NCBI GenBank assembly: GCA_052038485.1
Contig: JBQGCL010000173.1
Span: 5,315 to 69,314, forward strand
Source: JACVRW01 sp052038485
Lineage (GTDB): Bacteria > Actinomycetota > Thermoleophilia > Solirubrobacterales > Thermoleophilaceae
Direction: 5' to 3'
Length of the DNA: 64,000 nt
The translations under genes were made by a program, and so were the position numbers. The notes beneath the pieces were generated by a model that saw nothing but the letters and a program-made list of their open reading frames with translations, had not been told where the DNA came from and ran no database searches. This document shows, piece by piece, positions 35,649-45,261 of this stretch; position 1 is the first letter of the stretch, and every line of letters starts with the position of its first letter.

Positions 35649-36308
35649 CTAGTCCACCTTCGGTCGGCGAATCACCAGCAGGCCGACGAGGCGCGAGACG
35701 ACCATCGCGATGTACGCGACGCCCGCGAGCTGCTCGAGCATGACCAGGCTGCGGCCGAACGGCTTGATCGGGACGACGTCGCTGAGGCCGGTGCTTGAGA
35801 GGGTGGTGAAGCTGAGGAAGAGCAGCTCCATCCAGCTGCGGTCGCCGTTTGGGTCGACCGCCGCGGTGAAGCTGTGGGGCTCGATCGCCTGGTACACGGT
35901 GAAGGAGTAGGCGAAGGCCCAGGCGACGAGCGTGAAGGTGGCTCCCACGGCGAACAGCTCGTCGCGGGTGATCTCGTGGTCGGCGAGCATGTAGGCGATC
36001 AGCGCGCCGGCCGCGTAGAAGTACAGGACGGCTTCGAACGCGGAGGAGTACGGCAGCAGAGCGTCGTCGCCGGTGACCGCCTGGATCAGGAGCAGCACGG
36101 TGGCCGGGATGCCGAGCGTGATGCCGACCCAGGTCAGCCCGGGCGTGCTGCGCACGGCCAGCACGACGAGGCCGAGGATCGCGATGCCGAAGATGCTGAA
36201 CAGCGAGCGGCCGACGCCGCCCTCCTCGATGAACGGATAGATCAGGACACCCGCGAGCTGGGCGGCAAGGAGCACCGCGGACGGTTCGCGACGAGCGAAC
36301 TTCAGCAC
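35649..36308 (-). CDS. potassium-channel-like two-pore-helix ion channel with unusual filter
   Basis: 219 residues from GTG 36308, about six membrane helices. The last third has the pore module: outer helix, pore helix ELLFLSFTTLSSTGLSDV, inner helix LVMLEQLAGVAYIAMVVSRLVG. The selectivity filter position reads STGLSD in place of TVGYGD; other channel landmarks, including Pro after the filter (VVPIKPFG), are kept. No charged voltage-sensor helix is visible. It likely conducts monovalent cations, but K+ selectivity is uncertain. Confidence 0.78.
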   Translation of the reverse strand: MLKFARREPSAVLLAAQLAGVLIYPFIEEGGVGRSLFSIFGIAILGLVVLAVRSTPGLTWVGITLGIPATVLLLIQAVTGDDALLPYSSAFEAVLYFYAAGALIAYMLADHEITRDELFAVGATFTLVAWAFAYSFTVYQAIEPHSFTAAVDPNGDRSWMELLFLSFTTLSSTGLSDVVPIKPFGRSLVMLEQLAGVAYIAMVVSRLVGLLVIRRPKVD

Positions 36309-36320
36309 GCGCTGAAGCTA
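36300..36320 (-). promoter_or_regulatory. leaderless -10 box and dyad over the channel start codon
   Basis: TAGCTT (36320-36315) has its first T exactly 12 bases before GTG 36308. A perfect dyad CTTCAGC-N4-GCTGAAG spans 36300-36317, covering -10, +1 and start codon; bound by a repressor or folded in RNA it would block expression. Confidence 0.45.
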
Positions 36321-36459
36321 GATGGACGGACGGACGGGTTAGGGGTGGCGAGCCCCGGGGTAGGTCCGCCGACGGCGGCCCGGGAGATCCTCGAAGCCGC
36401 CGTTTCCGGCCGTTCGCCCACAAAGGCGGTCGGCCATCATCACTACCTAAGGAGGGACG

Positions 36460-38106
36460 GTGAGACGATCTCTCATCGGTGCCGTAGCGGCCCTGGCAGC
36501 CGCGCTTCTGGTGGCCCCGGCGGCGTCGGCAATCGACGACGTCAACACCAAGAAGCTGCGTAAGGGCGTTACGGCGGCGGGCGTGCTCGACCACATGCGC
36601 GCCCTACAGCGGATCGCGAACGCCAATGACGGCAATCGCGCCGCAACCACTTCGGGCTACGAAGCGTCGCTCGACTACGTCCAGCGCCGGCTCGAGAAGG
36701 CCGGCTACAAGGTCACTCGCGACGAGTTTCCATTCGCCGCCTGGGAGCAGATCGGCCCGGCGACGCTGATGCGCGAGGGCCAGCCGGCCTATACGGAGGG
36801 GCCGCCCGAGGGCGGCGGCGACTACGCGATCGCGCAGTTCTCCGGCTCGGGCAACGTGACCGCTCCGCTGGTCACCACCAACGACATCGTGCTCGAGCCG
36901 ACCGGCGAGCCCGGCAGCGGCACCAGCGGCTGTGAGGAGACCGACTGGGGCGGCCAGGACCTGACCGGCAAGATCGCGCTGATCGAGCGCGGCACTTGTG
37001 CGTTCGTCGACAAGATCAACCTCGCCAAGCAGCTCGGCGCTGCCGCGGTGCTGATCTTCAACGACGGCTACGCGGATCGCACCGAGCCGTTCCAGATCGG
37101 TGCGCCGCCGTTCATCGGCATCCCGGTGGCGATGACGAGCTACGCGGTCGGGTCGGCGCTCTATACCGCGCTGCAGTCCGGTCCGGTCAACGTCACGTTC
37201 AGCGTGAACACGACCACCGAGGAGGTCCCGCAGTACAACCTGATCGCCGACAGCAAGTGGGGCGATCCCGAGCGGACGATCGTGGTCGGCTCGCACCTCG
37301 ACTCGGTCGAGGAGGGCCCGGGCATCAACGACAACGGGTCGGGGTCGTCGACCGATCTGGAGGTCGCTGAGCAGATCGCGAAGCTCGGCAAGAAGCCGCG
37401 CAACCGGCTCCGGTTCGCGTTCTGGGGCGCCGAGGAGGCCGGCCTGGTCGGCTCCACGGCGTACGTGGCGGACCTGATCGATTCGGGCGAGATCGACGAT
37501 GTCGAGGCGAACCTCAACTTCGACATGCTCGCCTCGCCCAACTTCGTCCGCTTCGTCTACGACGGCGACAACTCGACCGGTGAGGGCGACGTCGGCCCGC
37601 CCGGCTCCGCGGAGATCGAGCAGTTGTTCCTGCGCTACTTCGCGTCCCAGGGCCTGGCGACCGACCCGACGGCGTTCGACGGCCGCTCGGACTACGGGCC
37701 GTTCATCGCGCCGGAGGCGCTCGTCGCGGCGGGCGGTCTGTTCTCGGGTGCCGAGGGCGTCAAGACCGAGGAGCAGGCGGCGACCTACGGCGGCGCGGCC
37801 GGGTCCTGGTACGACCCGTGCTACCACCAGGCGTGCGACACGTTCGCAACGGTCCTGGGCATGCCGCCGTTCCCGGACGCGGACGGCCTGGAGTCGGCCG
37901 AGGACGCCGCGGCGATGGACGGCAACGGTGCCGTCGGCCTCGGTCAGCTGGCCGACGGCGTGGCCCACGCGACCTGGACGCTGGCGCGCTCGAAGAGCCC
38001 GCTGGTCGGCCCGGTCGAGACGGCCGCCCGCACGGCGAAGGCCAAGAAGCGGGCCCGCCGCGCGGCCAAGCACCGCGAGTTCCGCGGCCCGATCGGGGTC
38101 CGCTGA
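36460..38106 (+). CDS. secreted M28-family aminopeptidase with PA domain
   Basis: 548 residues from GTG 36460, with AAGGAGG four bases upstream. Signal peptide to about residue 24 (LLVAPAASA). A protease-associated domain covers about residues 120-255 (GKIALIERGTCAFVDKINLAKQLGAAAVLIFND). The M28 zinc domain follows: His/Asp in GSHLDSVEEGPGINDNGSG, Glu pair in FWGAEEAGLVGS, Asp in NFDMLASPNF and His in CYHQACDT. It releases N-terminal residues from peptides outside the cell. The Lys/Arg-rich C-terminus (KAKKRARRAAKHR) may hold it at the wall. Confidence 0.93.
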   Translation: MRRSLIGAVAALAAALLVAPAASAIDDVNTKKLRKGVTAAGVLDHMRALQRIANANDGNRAATTSGYEASLDYVQRRLEKAGYKVTRDEFPFAAWEQIGPATLMREGQPAYTEGPPEGGGDYAIAQFSGSGNVTAPLVTTNDIVLEPTGEPGSGTSGCEETDWGGQDLTGKIALIERGTCAFVDKINLAKQLGAAAVLIFNDGYADRTEPFQIGAPPFIGIPVAMTSYAVGSALYTALQSGPVNVTFSVNTTTEEVPQYNLIADSKWGDPERTIVVGSHLDSVEEGPGINDNGSGSSTDLEVAEQIAKLGKKPRNRLRFAFWGAEEAGLVGSTAYVADLIDSGEIDDVEANLNFDMLASPNFVRFVYDGDNSTGEGDVGPPGSAEIEQLFLRYFASQGLATDPTAFDGRSDYGPFIAPEALVAAGGLFSGAEGVKTEEQAATYGGAAGSWYDPCYHQACDTFATVLGMPPFPDADGLESAEDAAAMDGNGAVGLGQLADGVAHATWTLARSKSPLVGPVETAARTAKAKKRARRAAKHREFRGPIGVR

Positions 38107-38138
38107 CATGAAGCGAATCCGCTGACACAAGGCGCACA

Positions 38139-38167
38139 CGGGAGGGCGGCAGAGTGCCGCCCTCCCG
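38139..38167 (+). terminator. strong hairpin terminator after the M28 peptidase
   Basis: A perfect 13-bp stem, CGGGAGGGCGGCA / TGCCGCCCTCCCG, with a GAG loop, starts 32 bases after the peptidase stop. The GGAGG-like run and GTG 38154 inside it are parts of this hairpin, not a translation start. Confidence 0.75.
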
Positions 38168-38186
38168 GCGCCTGCAAGCAAGCGGG

Positions 38187-38192
38187 TACGCT
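38187..38192 (+). promoter_or_regulatory. -10 box (TACGCT) of the Ddn-like gene, leaderless geometry
   Basis: GGGTACGCT followed by six bases and GTG 38199; first T at -12. It decides the start of the next gene. Confidence 0.5.
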
Positions 38193-38198
38193 CCGCCC

Positions 38199-38642
38199 GT
38201 GGGCGTCCGCGAGCACATGTGGCCGGTCCTCAACCAGCTCATGAAGGGCCACACGCTCGCCTACCGCACGACCGGCGGCCTCATCGGTCACCGCTTCCCC
38301 GGCGCCCCGCCGACCTTGCTGCTCGACCACGTGGGCGCGAAGAGCGGCACCAAGCGAACGACCGCGCTCAGCTACATCGAGGACGGCCCCGACCTCGTCA
38401 TCGTCGCCTCGAAGGGCGGCAATCCTCGAAACCCGGCGTGGTTCCACAACCTCCGCGCTCACCCCGACGTCACCGTGCAGGTGGGCTCGAAGCACAGGCC
38501 CGTCCGTGCACGCGTGGCGACCCCGGACGAGCGGACCCGTCTGTGGCCCAAGGTCATCCAGGCGTACGCGGGCTACGCCGGCTACCAGAAGCGGACCGAG
38601 CGGGAGATCCCGCTCGTCGTGCTGGAGCCCCGCGCCGACTAG
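38199..38642 (+). CDS. F420H2-dependent (Ddn-type) nitroreductase/quinone reductase
   Basis: 147 residues from GTG 38199, chosen because an upstream GTG at 38154 lies in a terminator stem and a -10 box sits 12 bases before 38199. The split-barrel Ddn family is clear: LLLDHVGAKSGTKRTTALSYIEDGPDLVIVASKGGNPRNPAWFHNLRAHPDVTVQVGS, with the Lys/Ser cluster for the F420 phosphate. Members reduce quinones or nitro compounds with F420H2, often at the membrane. An F420-dependent dehydrogenase-like gene at 63057 could supply F420H2. Confidence 0.88.
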   Translation: MGVREHMWPVLNQLMKGHTLAYRTTGGLIGHRFPGAPPTLLLDHVGAKSGTKRTTALSYIEDGPDLVIVASKGGNPRNPAWFHNLRAHPDVTVQVGSKHRPVRARVATPDERTRLWPKVIQAYAGYAGYQKRTEREIPLVVLEPRAD

Positions 38643-38898
38643 CTACGCCCAGAACCGGTCGCTCTCGGCCGGCTTTGCGTCCACCATCCGCCACTCGGTG
38701 ATCCGGCCGCCCTCGACGCGGAGCACGTGGGCGGCGAAGTTGTGGAGGGAACGGCCCGAGCGCTCCGCGTGAACCTCGACCATGACGAGCACCCAGTCGG
38801 GGTAGACCGAGACCGGCGGCTGAGTCGGCTCGACGGTGAATCGGGCAGACGGAAGGTCCATCGCCTCGAGCCGGGCCAGGTACCCGTCGCGGCTTGGA
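38643..38898 (-). pseudogene. C-terminal remnant of a SnoaL/NTF2-like protein
   Basis: The frame is open from a TGA at 38903-38901 to the stop at 38643. It reads SRDGYLARLEAM (before the ATG at 38861), then LPSARFTVEP, AAHVLRVEGGRITEWRMVDAKPAESDRFWA, which is the second half of a SnoaL-like cone fold (family length about 120-140). The N-terminal half is missing: upstream is the end of the HD-GYP gene. A 72-residue product from ATG 38861 could not form the full fold. Most likely a decayed gene whose 5' half was deleted. Confidence 0.6.
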
Positions 38899-38905
38899 GG
38901 TCACG

Positions 38906-39508
38906 CTAGTGCGCCTCCGCCACGACCTCCCGGAGGGCGTGCACCACGTACGGGTCGAACTGCTTTCCCGCGCAGTCCCTGAACTCGTGGTCCACCTCGA
39001 AGCGGGGGCGGGCTCGGCGGTAGGGCCGGTCCTCCGTCATCGCCACATATGCATCGGCGACGGTCAGGATCCGCGACGCCAGCGGGATGTCGCGGCCGAC
39101 CAGGCGGTCGGGGTAGCCCTCGCCGTCGTATCGCTCGTGGTGGTGCCTGACGATCCGGGCCACGTCCTGGAGCCCGGGGATGCGGCCGACCAGGTCCGCG
39201 CCCCATACCGAGTGGCCCTTGATCAGCTCCCTCTCCTCGTCGTCCAGCGGACCGGGCTTGTGCAGCACGAGGTCGGGCACTCCGACCTTGCCGATGTCGT
39301 GCAGCCGCGCCGCATAGCTGAGGTCACGCAGTTCGCGCCTTCCCAACCCCAGTCGCTCTCCGATGCGGTGCGACAGGCCCACAACCCGGTCCGAATGCTC
39401 GCCCGTGTGCCCGTCGCGCAGGCCCAGCGTACCCGCCAGGACATCGACCGTCGCGGCGAGCAGCGTCTCGTCGTTGCGCGGCGCGATGCGGCCGAATCGG
39501 GGGCTCAC
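38906..39508 (-). CDS. HD-GYP-domain phosphohydrolase (c-di-GMP phosphodiesterase type)
   Basis: 200 residues from GTG 39508, almost only the catalytic domain. Metal ligands: HTGEHSDRV, HD in AARLHDIGKVGVPD, HH in IVRHHHERYDGEGYPDRL (the GYP motif) and D in ILTVADAYVAMTEDRPYR. The family hydrolyses cyclic di-GMP. There is no sensor domain, so input would come from expression or partners. It follows the sugar ABC operon by 34 bases on the same strand and may be co-transcribed. AAGGAGG lies 29-35 bases upstream, separated from the start by a hairpin (39520-39534). Confidence 0.85.
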   Translation of the reverse strand: MSPRFGRIAPRNDETLLAATVDVLAGTLGLRDGHTGEHSDRVVGLSHRIGERLGLGRRELRDLSYAARLHDIGKVGVPDLVLHKPGPLDDEERELIKGHSVWGADLVGRIPGLQDVARIVRHHHERYDGEGYPDRLVGRDIPLASRILTVADAYVAMTEDRPYRRARPRFEVDHEFRDCAGKQFDPYVVHALREVVAEAH

Positions 39509-39519
39509 GCCGGAAACTT

Positions 39520-39534
39520 CACGGCGCGGCCGTG
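39520..39534 (-). promoter_or_regulatory. hairpin between Shine-Dalgarno motif and start of the HD-GYP gene
   Basis: CACGGC-CGC-GCCGTG forms a 6-bp stem between AAGGAGG (39542-39536) and GTG 39508. It might bring the distant ribosome binding site nearer to the start, or act as a weak terminator of the sugar operon. Confidence 0.35.
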
Positions 39535-39542
39535 TCCTCCTT

Positions 39543-40784
<1,242 letters not shown>

Positions 40785-40795
40785 CTCTCTCCTTC

Positions 40796-41623
40796 CTATC
40801 CCTTCACTGCGCCGGCGGTCAGGCCCGCGACGATCCGGCGCTGGAAGATCAGCACCATGAGGATGATGGGAACCGTGACCACGACCGAGGCCGCGCAGAC
40901 GGCGCCGATCGGCTGCTCGAACTGCGACGCTCCCGTGAAGAAGGCGAGCGCCGCTGGCACGGTTCGCGCATTGTCGGTCGAGGTGAGCGTGTTGGCGAAG
41001 ATGAAGTCGTTCCAGGCGAAGATGAACACCAGGATCGCGGCCGTGAAGACGCCCGGCGCGGCCAGCGGCACGATGATCTTGCGGAACGCCTGGAACGGGG
41101 TGGCGCCGTCGACCTGGGCCGCCTGCTCGAGCTCCCACGGGATCTCCCGGAAGAACGCCGACAGCGTGTAGATCGCGAGCGGCAGCGTGAACGTCATGTA
41201 GGGGATGATCAGGCCCGCCCAGGTGTCGTAGAGACCGACCGCTCGCCACATGTCGAACAGCGACCCGACGATCGAGATCGGCGGGAACATCGCCACCGCC
41301 AGCGCGCCCGACAGGATCAGCGCCTTGCCGGTGAAGTTCAGACGCGACGTCGCGTAGGCCGCCATCGCCGCCAGCACGATCGAGATGAACGTCGCGATCG
41401 AGGCGATGCCGATCGAGTTGACCAACGCCGCGATGAACGTGTCGTCCGAGAAGATCACGTCGTAGTTGTCGAACGAGAAGCCCGAGAAGAACTTCCGATC
41501 GCCGACCTGCGCGGGCGTCTTGAGCGACAGCGACGCGATCCATACGACCGGGATAAGCGCGTAGAGCAACACGACGAGGATCCCGATCCCCCACAGCGCG
41601 CGCTCCTTGTTGGTGTGCGTCAC
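40796..41623 (-). CDS. carbohydrate ABC transporter permease (MalG/SugB type)
   Basis: 275 residues, GTG start at 41623, one base after the MalF-type stop. Six membrane helices; the EAA loop that docks the ATPase reads PWELEQAAQVDGATPFQAFRKIIVPLAAPG. It forms the inner-membrane channel with the next entry. The order binding protein, MalF-type, MalG-type, MalK-type matches alpha-glucoside or trehalose importers such as LpqY-SugABC. Confidence 0.93.
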   Translation of the reverse strand: MTHTNKERALWGIGILVVLLYALIPVVWIASLSLKTPAQVGDRKFFSGFSFDNYDVIFSDDTFIAALVNSIGIASIATFISIVLAAMAAYATSRLNFTGKALILSGALAVAMFPPISIVGSLFDMWRAVGLYDTWAGLIIPYMTFTLPLAIYTLSAFFREIPWELEQAAQVDGATPFQAFRKIIVPLAAPGVFTAAILVFIFAWNDFIFANTLTSTDNARTVPAALAFFTGASQFEQPIGAVCAASVVVTVPIILMVLIFQRRIVAGLTAGAVKG

Positions 41624-41624
41624 C

Positions 41625-42560
41625 TCAGGTCTCCCCTCGCTGCTGGGCGGTGCTGGTGCCGAGCGCCTTCACGAAGAAGACGGCGATCAAGATCACGCAG
41701 ATGAAGATCAGGATCGAGATCGCCGAGCCGAGCCCGACGTTGACCCGGTTGATCGTCACGTTGTAGCCGAGGATCGACACGCTCTCGGTGTTGAGAGCGC
41801 CGCCCGGTTGGATGATGTAGATGTTGTCGAAGATCCGGAACGCGTCGAGCGTGCGGAACAGCAACGCCACCAGGATCGCCGGCTTCATCAGCGGGATCGT
41901 GATCCGGAAGAAGCGCTGCACCGTGCTGGCGCCGTCTACCTTGGCCGCCTCGTGCAGCTCGTCCGGCACGAGCGCGAGCCCGGCGAGCAGCAGCAGCGCC
42001 ATGAACGGGGTCGTCTTCCAGACCTCGGCCAGGATGATCACCAGCATCGACCCGTTGTGGGTGTTGAGCGGCTGCGCGTCGTCGGAGATCAGCGGCAGCC
42101 CGGCGACGAAGCCGCTGGTGGGGTCGAACGCGTACTTCCAGGCGAACGCGGCGACCACGGTGATGATCCCGTAGGGGATCAGGATCGCCGCGCGCACCGG
42201 GCCGCGGCCGAAGATCGCGCGGTGCATGACGAGCGCGATCGCCATGCCGAGCACGAGCTCGAGCGAGACCGAGACCACGGTGATGACGACCGTGTTCCAG
42301 ACGTCGCCCCACCAGGTGCTCGAGGTGAGCACGTCGCCGTAGTTCGAGAGGCCGACGAACTCCTTGTCGTCCGGAAAGCGCAGGTCGTAGCGCTGCAGCG
42401 ACAGGTAGACGGCGTAGCCGATCGGATATCCGGTCACGATCAGCATCGCGATCACGGCCGGTGCGCACAGCAGCCAGGCCAGCTTGCGCTCGGCCCGGGC
42501 GCGGTCGGAGATGCCCTTCTTCTTGGTCGTGGCCGGTGCTGTCGCTTCGGCAGTCGCCAT
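41625..42560 (-). CDS. carbohydrate ABC transporter permease (MalF/SugA type)
   Basis: 311 residues from ATG 42560 (TGATG overlap with the binding-protein gene). Six to seven membrane helices after a Lys-rich N-terminus (ATTKKKGISDRARAERK). The EAA loop is PDELHEAAKVDGASTVQRFFRITIPLMKP. Partner of the MalG-type permease. Confidence 0.93.
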   Translation of the reverse strand: MATAEATAPATTKKKGISDRARAERKLAWLLCAPAVIAMLIVTGYPIGYAVYLSLQRYDLRFPDDKEFVGLSNYGDVLTSSTWWGDVWNTVVITVVSVSLELVLGMAIALVMHRAIFGRGPVRAAILIPYGIITVVAAFAWKYAFDPTSGFVAGLPLISDDAQPLNTHNGSMLVIILAEVWKTTPFMALLLLAGLALVPDELHEAAKVDGASTVQRFFRITIPLMKPAILVALLFRTLDAFRIFDNIYIIQPGGALNTESVSILGYNVTINRVNVGLGSAISILIFICVILIAVFFVKALGTSTAQQRGET

Positions 42561-43813
42561 CAGAAGATCTTCCCTTCCACCGCTCGCTCGATCCGGTCCC
42601 TCAGCTTGTCCACGATCCCGTCCGGGTCGATCCCGTCAGGCGGGCTGTAGGTCTTCTGGACCGCCAGCGAGATATCGCTGTACGCCGGCGTCACCGGGCG
42701 CGGGGCGGCGGCCTCGATCGACTCGCGCAGCAGGTCGGCGAACGGGTACGCCTTCTTGACCTGGTCGGTCTCGTAGACGGCCTCCGTCGTGGGCGGCAGG
42801 CCGCCCAGCTCGGCGGCGTCGCCCTGGTGCTGCTCGCTGGCGATGCACTCGGCCGCCTCGAAGGCGAGGTCGGGCGTCTCGCCGTACTTGGAGACCCCGA
42901 TGTTGATCCCGCCCAGGGGCGGCCGGCTCTCCTTGTCCTTGACGCTGCGCGGGTAGCGGGCCCAGCCCATGTTCTTCTGGAAGTCCTCGCCGATTTCGGC
43001 TGCGCTCGGGTAGACGAACGGGTAGTTGACCTCGTAGTACGAGCGGCCCGACTCGAAGCCCTGGCGTGCCTGGTCCTCGGCGTTGGTCGACATGCCCGGA
43101 GGCGCTGCCGCGGACTTGCCGAGCTTGCTGATGATCTCGGCCGCGGTCTTGGCGGTGTCGTTGACCTTCACGTTGCCCTGCTGGTCGACGATCTGGCCGC
43201 CCGCGCCGGCGATCAGCGCGTTGACCCACACCGTCAGCCCCTCGTACTGGCGTGCCTGCACCTCGACGTGCGTCTTCTTGGCGAGCGCGTCGTCGATCAT
43301 CTCGTCCCAGGTGAAGTCGTCGGGCGGGGCGTCGACCTTGTCCTTGCGGTACCAGAGCAGCTGGGTGTTGCTCGTGAACGGGATCCCGTAGACCTCACCC
43401 TTGTACTCGACGGTCTTGAGCGGACCCTCGAGCTTGCCCTCGGTCGCGGCGGTCTTGTGCTCGCCCTCCCACGGCAGGATCCAGCCCGCCTCGGCCAGCT
43501 CGGCGGTCCAGATCACGTCCATGCCGATCAGGTCGATGTCCTTGTCCTCGGCGGCGAGGCGGCGGACGATCAGCTCGCGCTGCTGGTTGGCGTCCGTGGG
43601 CAGCTTGACGTAGTTGATCTGGTACTTGCCGCCGGCTTCCTTGTTGCAGTCGGCGACGGCCTTGTCGTAGGAGCCGCCGGGCTCGTTGAAGACGTACCAG
43701 TTGATCGCGTTGCGACCGCTGCCGCCCTCGTCGGCACCGAGCCCCCCGCAGGCCACCAGGGTCGCGCTCAGCAGTACGAGCGCTGTGGTGGCGAGCAGGT
43801 GTCGTCCGTGCAA
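42560..43813 (-). CDS. sugar-binding lipoprotein of the ABC importer
   Basis: 417 residues; the start codon is TTG 43813 with GGAGGAGGGGG just before it. Lipoprotein signal peptide LVLLSATLVAC with the lipid-bearing Cys at residue 22. The remainder is a cluster-D-type substrate-binding protein (INWYVFNEPGGSYDKA, GIPFTSNTQLLWYRKDKV, GRSYYEVNYPFVYPSA, LGGINIGVSK), similar in shape to trehalose/maltose-binding LpqY and ThuE proteins. It is anchored outside the membrane and delivers sugar to the two permeases. Confidence 0.93.
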   Translation of the reverse strand: MHGRHLLATTALVLLSATLVACGGLGADEGGSGRNAINWYVFNEPGGSYDKAVADCNKEAGGKYQINYVKLPTDANQQRELIVRRLAAEDKDIDLIGMDVIWTAELAEAGWILPWEGEHKTAATEGKLEGPLKTVEYKGEVYGIPFTSNTQLLWYRKDKVDAPPDDFTWDEMIDDALAKKTHVEVQARQYEGLTVWVNALIAGAGGQIVDQQGNVKVNDTAKTAAEIISKLGKSAAAPPGMSTNAEDQARQGFESGRSYYEVNYPFVYPSAAEIGEDFQKNMGWARYPRSVKDKESRPPLGGINIGVSKYGETPDLAFEAAECIASEQHQGDAAELGGLPPTTEAVYETDQVKKAYPFADLLRESIEAAAPRPVTPAYSDISLAVQKTYSPPDGIDPDGIVDKLRDRIERAVEGKIF

Positions 43814-43857
43814 ATCCCCCTCCTCCTACCGGACGGCATACCCTCCGGAGTGGACGC

Positions 43858-45261
43858 TTAATCCAACGCAATCGCTCCTGCGTGAGCGCGGAGCGAGCCG
43901 TCGCGCAACGCGCCCGGTTCGGTGGACAGCCTCGGCTCGCCGGACAGCGGCGCCGGGCGCGGCTCGGGCGTGGTGTTGATCGCGACGGTGTGGTCGCCGC
44001 GCCGGAACGCCAGCACGCCCTCGTCCGCGTCGAGCAGCTCGAACCCCTCGCCGAGCTCGCGCCGCAGGCCGATCAGCTCGCGTACCAGCGACAGCGTCGA
44101 GGCCGGGTCGTCGCGCTGGTCCGCGACGTTGCGCTCGGCCGGATCGACGGCCGGCAACCAGGGCTCGCCGGGCGTGAACCCGCCGGTCGGCGAGGGGTCC
44201 CACTGCATCGGGTGGCGGTGGCGGTCGCGGCCGGCGCGGTCGTAGCGCGACCCCGGCGGCCCCTCCCCCTGGCCGATCTCGTCGCCCTGGTAGAGGAAGG
44301 CCGGGCCGGGCAGGGTCAGCAGCAGCATCGCCGCGGCGCGCGCGTTCTCGTCGCCGAAGCGGGTGGCGAGCCGGCCGAAGTCGTGGTTCGACAGCACCCA
44401 GGCGGCGCGCGACGCGCGGGTGGTCGCTTCGATCGCGGTGCGCAGCGCGCCCGCCTCCCAGGGCGAGTGCAGCAGCTCGAACGCGAACACCGCGTCGAAA
44501 AAGTCCGTGTAGGGCTGCCACTTGGTGCTCGGCAGGTAGACCTCGCCGACCAGGAAGGCGTCGCCGCAGGCCTCGCGGATCTTCGCCAGCGCCGCGCCGG
44601 TGTCGGGCGCGTTGCCCTGGTAGATGTGGGCGAACTTCGCCTCCTCCTCGGTCAGCGGCAGGCCGAACGGCTCGGTGGCCGGCGGTTCGTCGCGCAGCCG
44701 TTCGTCCTTGAGCAGCCGGTCGATCGCGTCGATCCGGTAGCCGTCCGCGCCGCGCTCGAGCCAGAAGCGGAGCACGTCCTGCATCGCGGCTACGACCTCG
44801 GGGTTGCGCCAGTCGAGGTCGGGCTGCTCGGGGTAGAAGCTGTGCAGGTAGTAGCGCTCGCCGAGCTTCGTCCAGGCGGAGCCGCCGAAGGCCGACAGCC
44901 AGTTGTTCGGCTCGTCGCGCCAGATGTACCAGTCCGGGTGCTCGCGAAACCAGGCGTGCTCGATCGACGTGTGGCAGGGCACCACGTCCATCAACAGCTC
45001 GAGCCCGCGCTCGTGCGCGGCCTCGGCCAGCGCGTCGAAGTCGGCCAGGTCGCCGTAGACCGGGTCGATGCCGGTGTAGTCGGCGACGTCGTAGCCGAAG
45101 TCCGCGTTCGGCGACGGGTAGATCGGCGACAGCCAGAGCGCGTCCACGCCCAGCCAGACGAGGTGGTCCAGCCGCGACCGGATCCCGGCCAGGTCGCCCA
45201 CGCCATCCCCGTCCGAGTCCTGGAACGAGCGCGGATAGACCTGGTAGACGACCTCGCTCAC
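43858..45261 (-). CDS. GH13 alpha-glucosidase (oligo-alpha-glucosidase type)
   Basis: 467 residues from GTG 45261, which overlaps the MMPL stop (GTGA); a longer frame to 45324 is antisense-like and rejected. The barrel starts at VYQVYPRSFQDSDGDGVGDL with the Ca site, then conserved regions MDVVPCHTS, nucleophile Asp in GYRIDAIDR, acid Glu in FLVGEVYLP and Asp in VLSNHDFGRL. No signal peptide, so it hydrolyses imported maltose, isomaltose, trehalose-like or sucrose-like glucosides in the cytoplasm. Followed by its transporter genes. Confidence 0.93.
   Translation of the reverse strand: MSEVVYQVYPRSFQDSDGDGVGDLAGIRSRLDHLVWLGVDALWLSPIYPSPNADFGYDVADYTGIDPVYGDLADFDALAEAAHERGLELLMDVVPCHTSIEHAWFREHPDWYIWRDEPNNWLSAFGGSAWTKLGERYYLHSFYPEQPDLDWRNPEVVAAMQDVLRFWLERGADGYRIDAIDRLLKDERLRDEPPATEPFGLPLTEEEAKFAHIYQGNAPDTGAALAKIREACGDAFLVGEVYLPSTKWQPYTDFFDAVFAFELLHSPWEAGALRTAIEATTRASRAAWVLSNHDFGRLATRFGDENARAAAMLLLTLPGPAFLYQGDEIGQGEGPPGSRYDRAGRDRHRHPMQWDPSPTGGFTPGEPWLPAVDPAERNVADQRDDPASTLSLVRELIGLRRELGEGFELLDADEGVLAFRRGDHTVAINTTPEPRPAPLSGEPRLSTEPGALRDGSLRAHAGAIALD

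Noticed and set aside
38154..38198. GTG 38154 with GGAGG as start of the Ddn-like gene
   Set aside because: Both lie in a perfect 13-bp terminator stem; a leaderless start at 38199 fits better.
38643..38861. Functional 72-residue gene
   Set aside because: Family-like sequence continues before its ATG and the N-terminal half of the fold is missing, so it is treated as a remnant.
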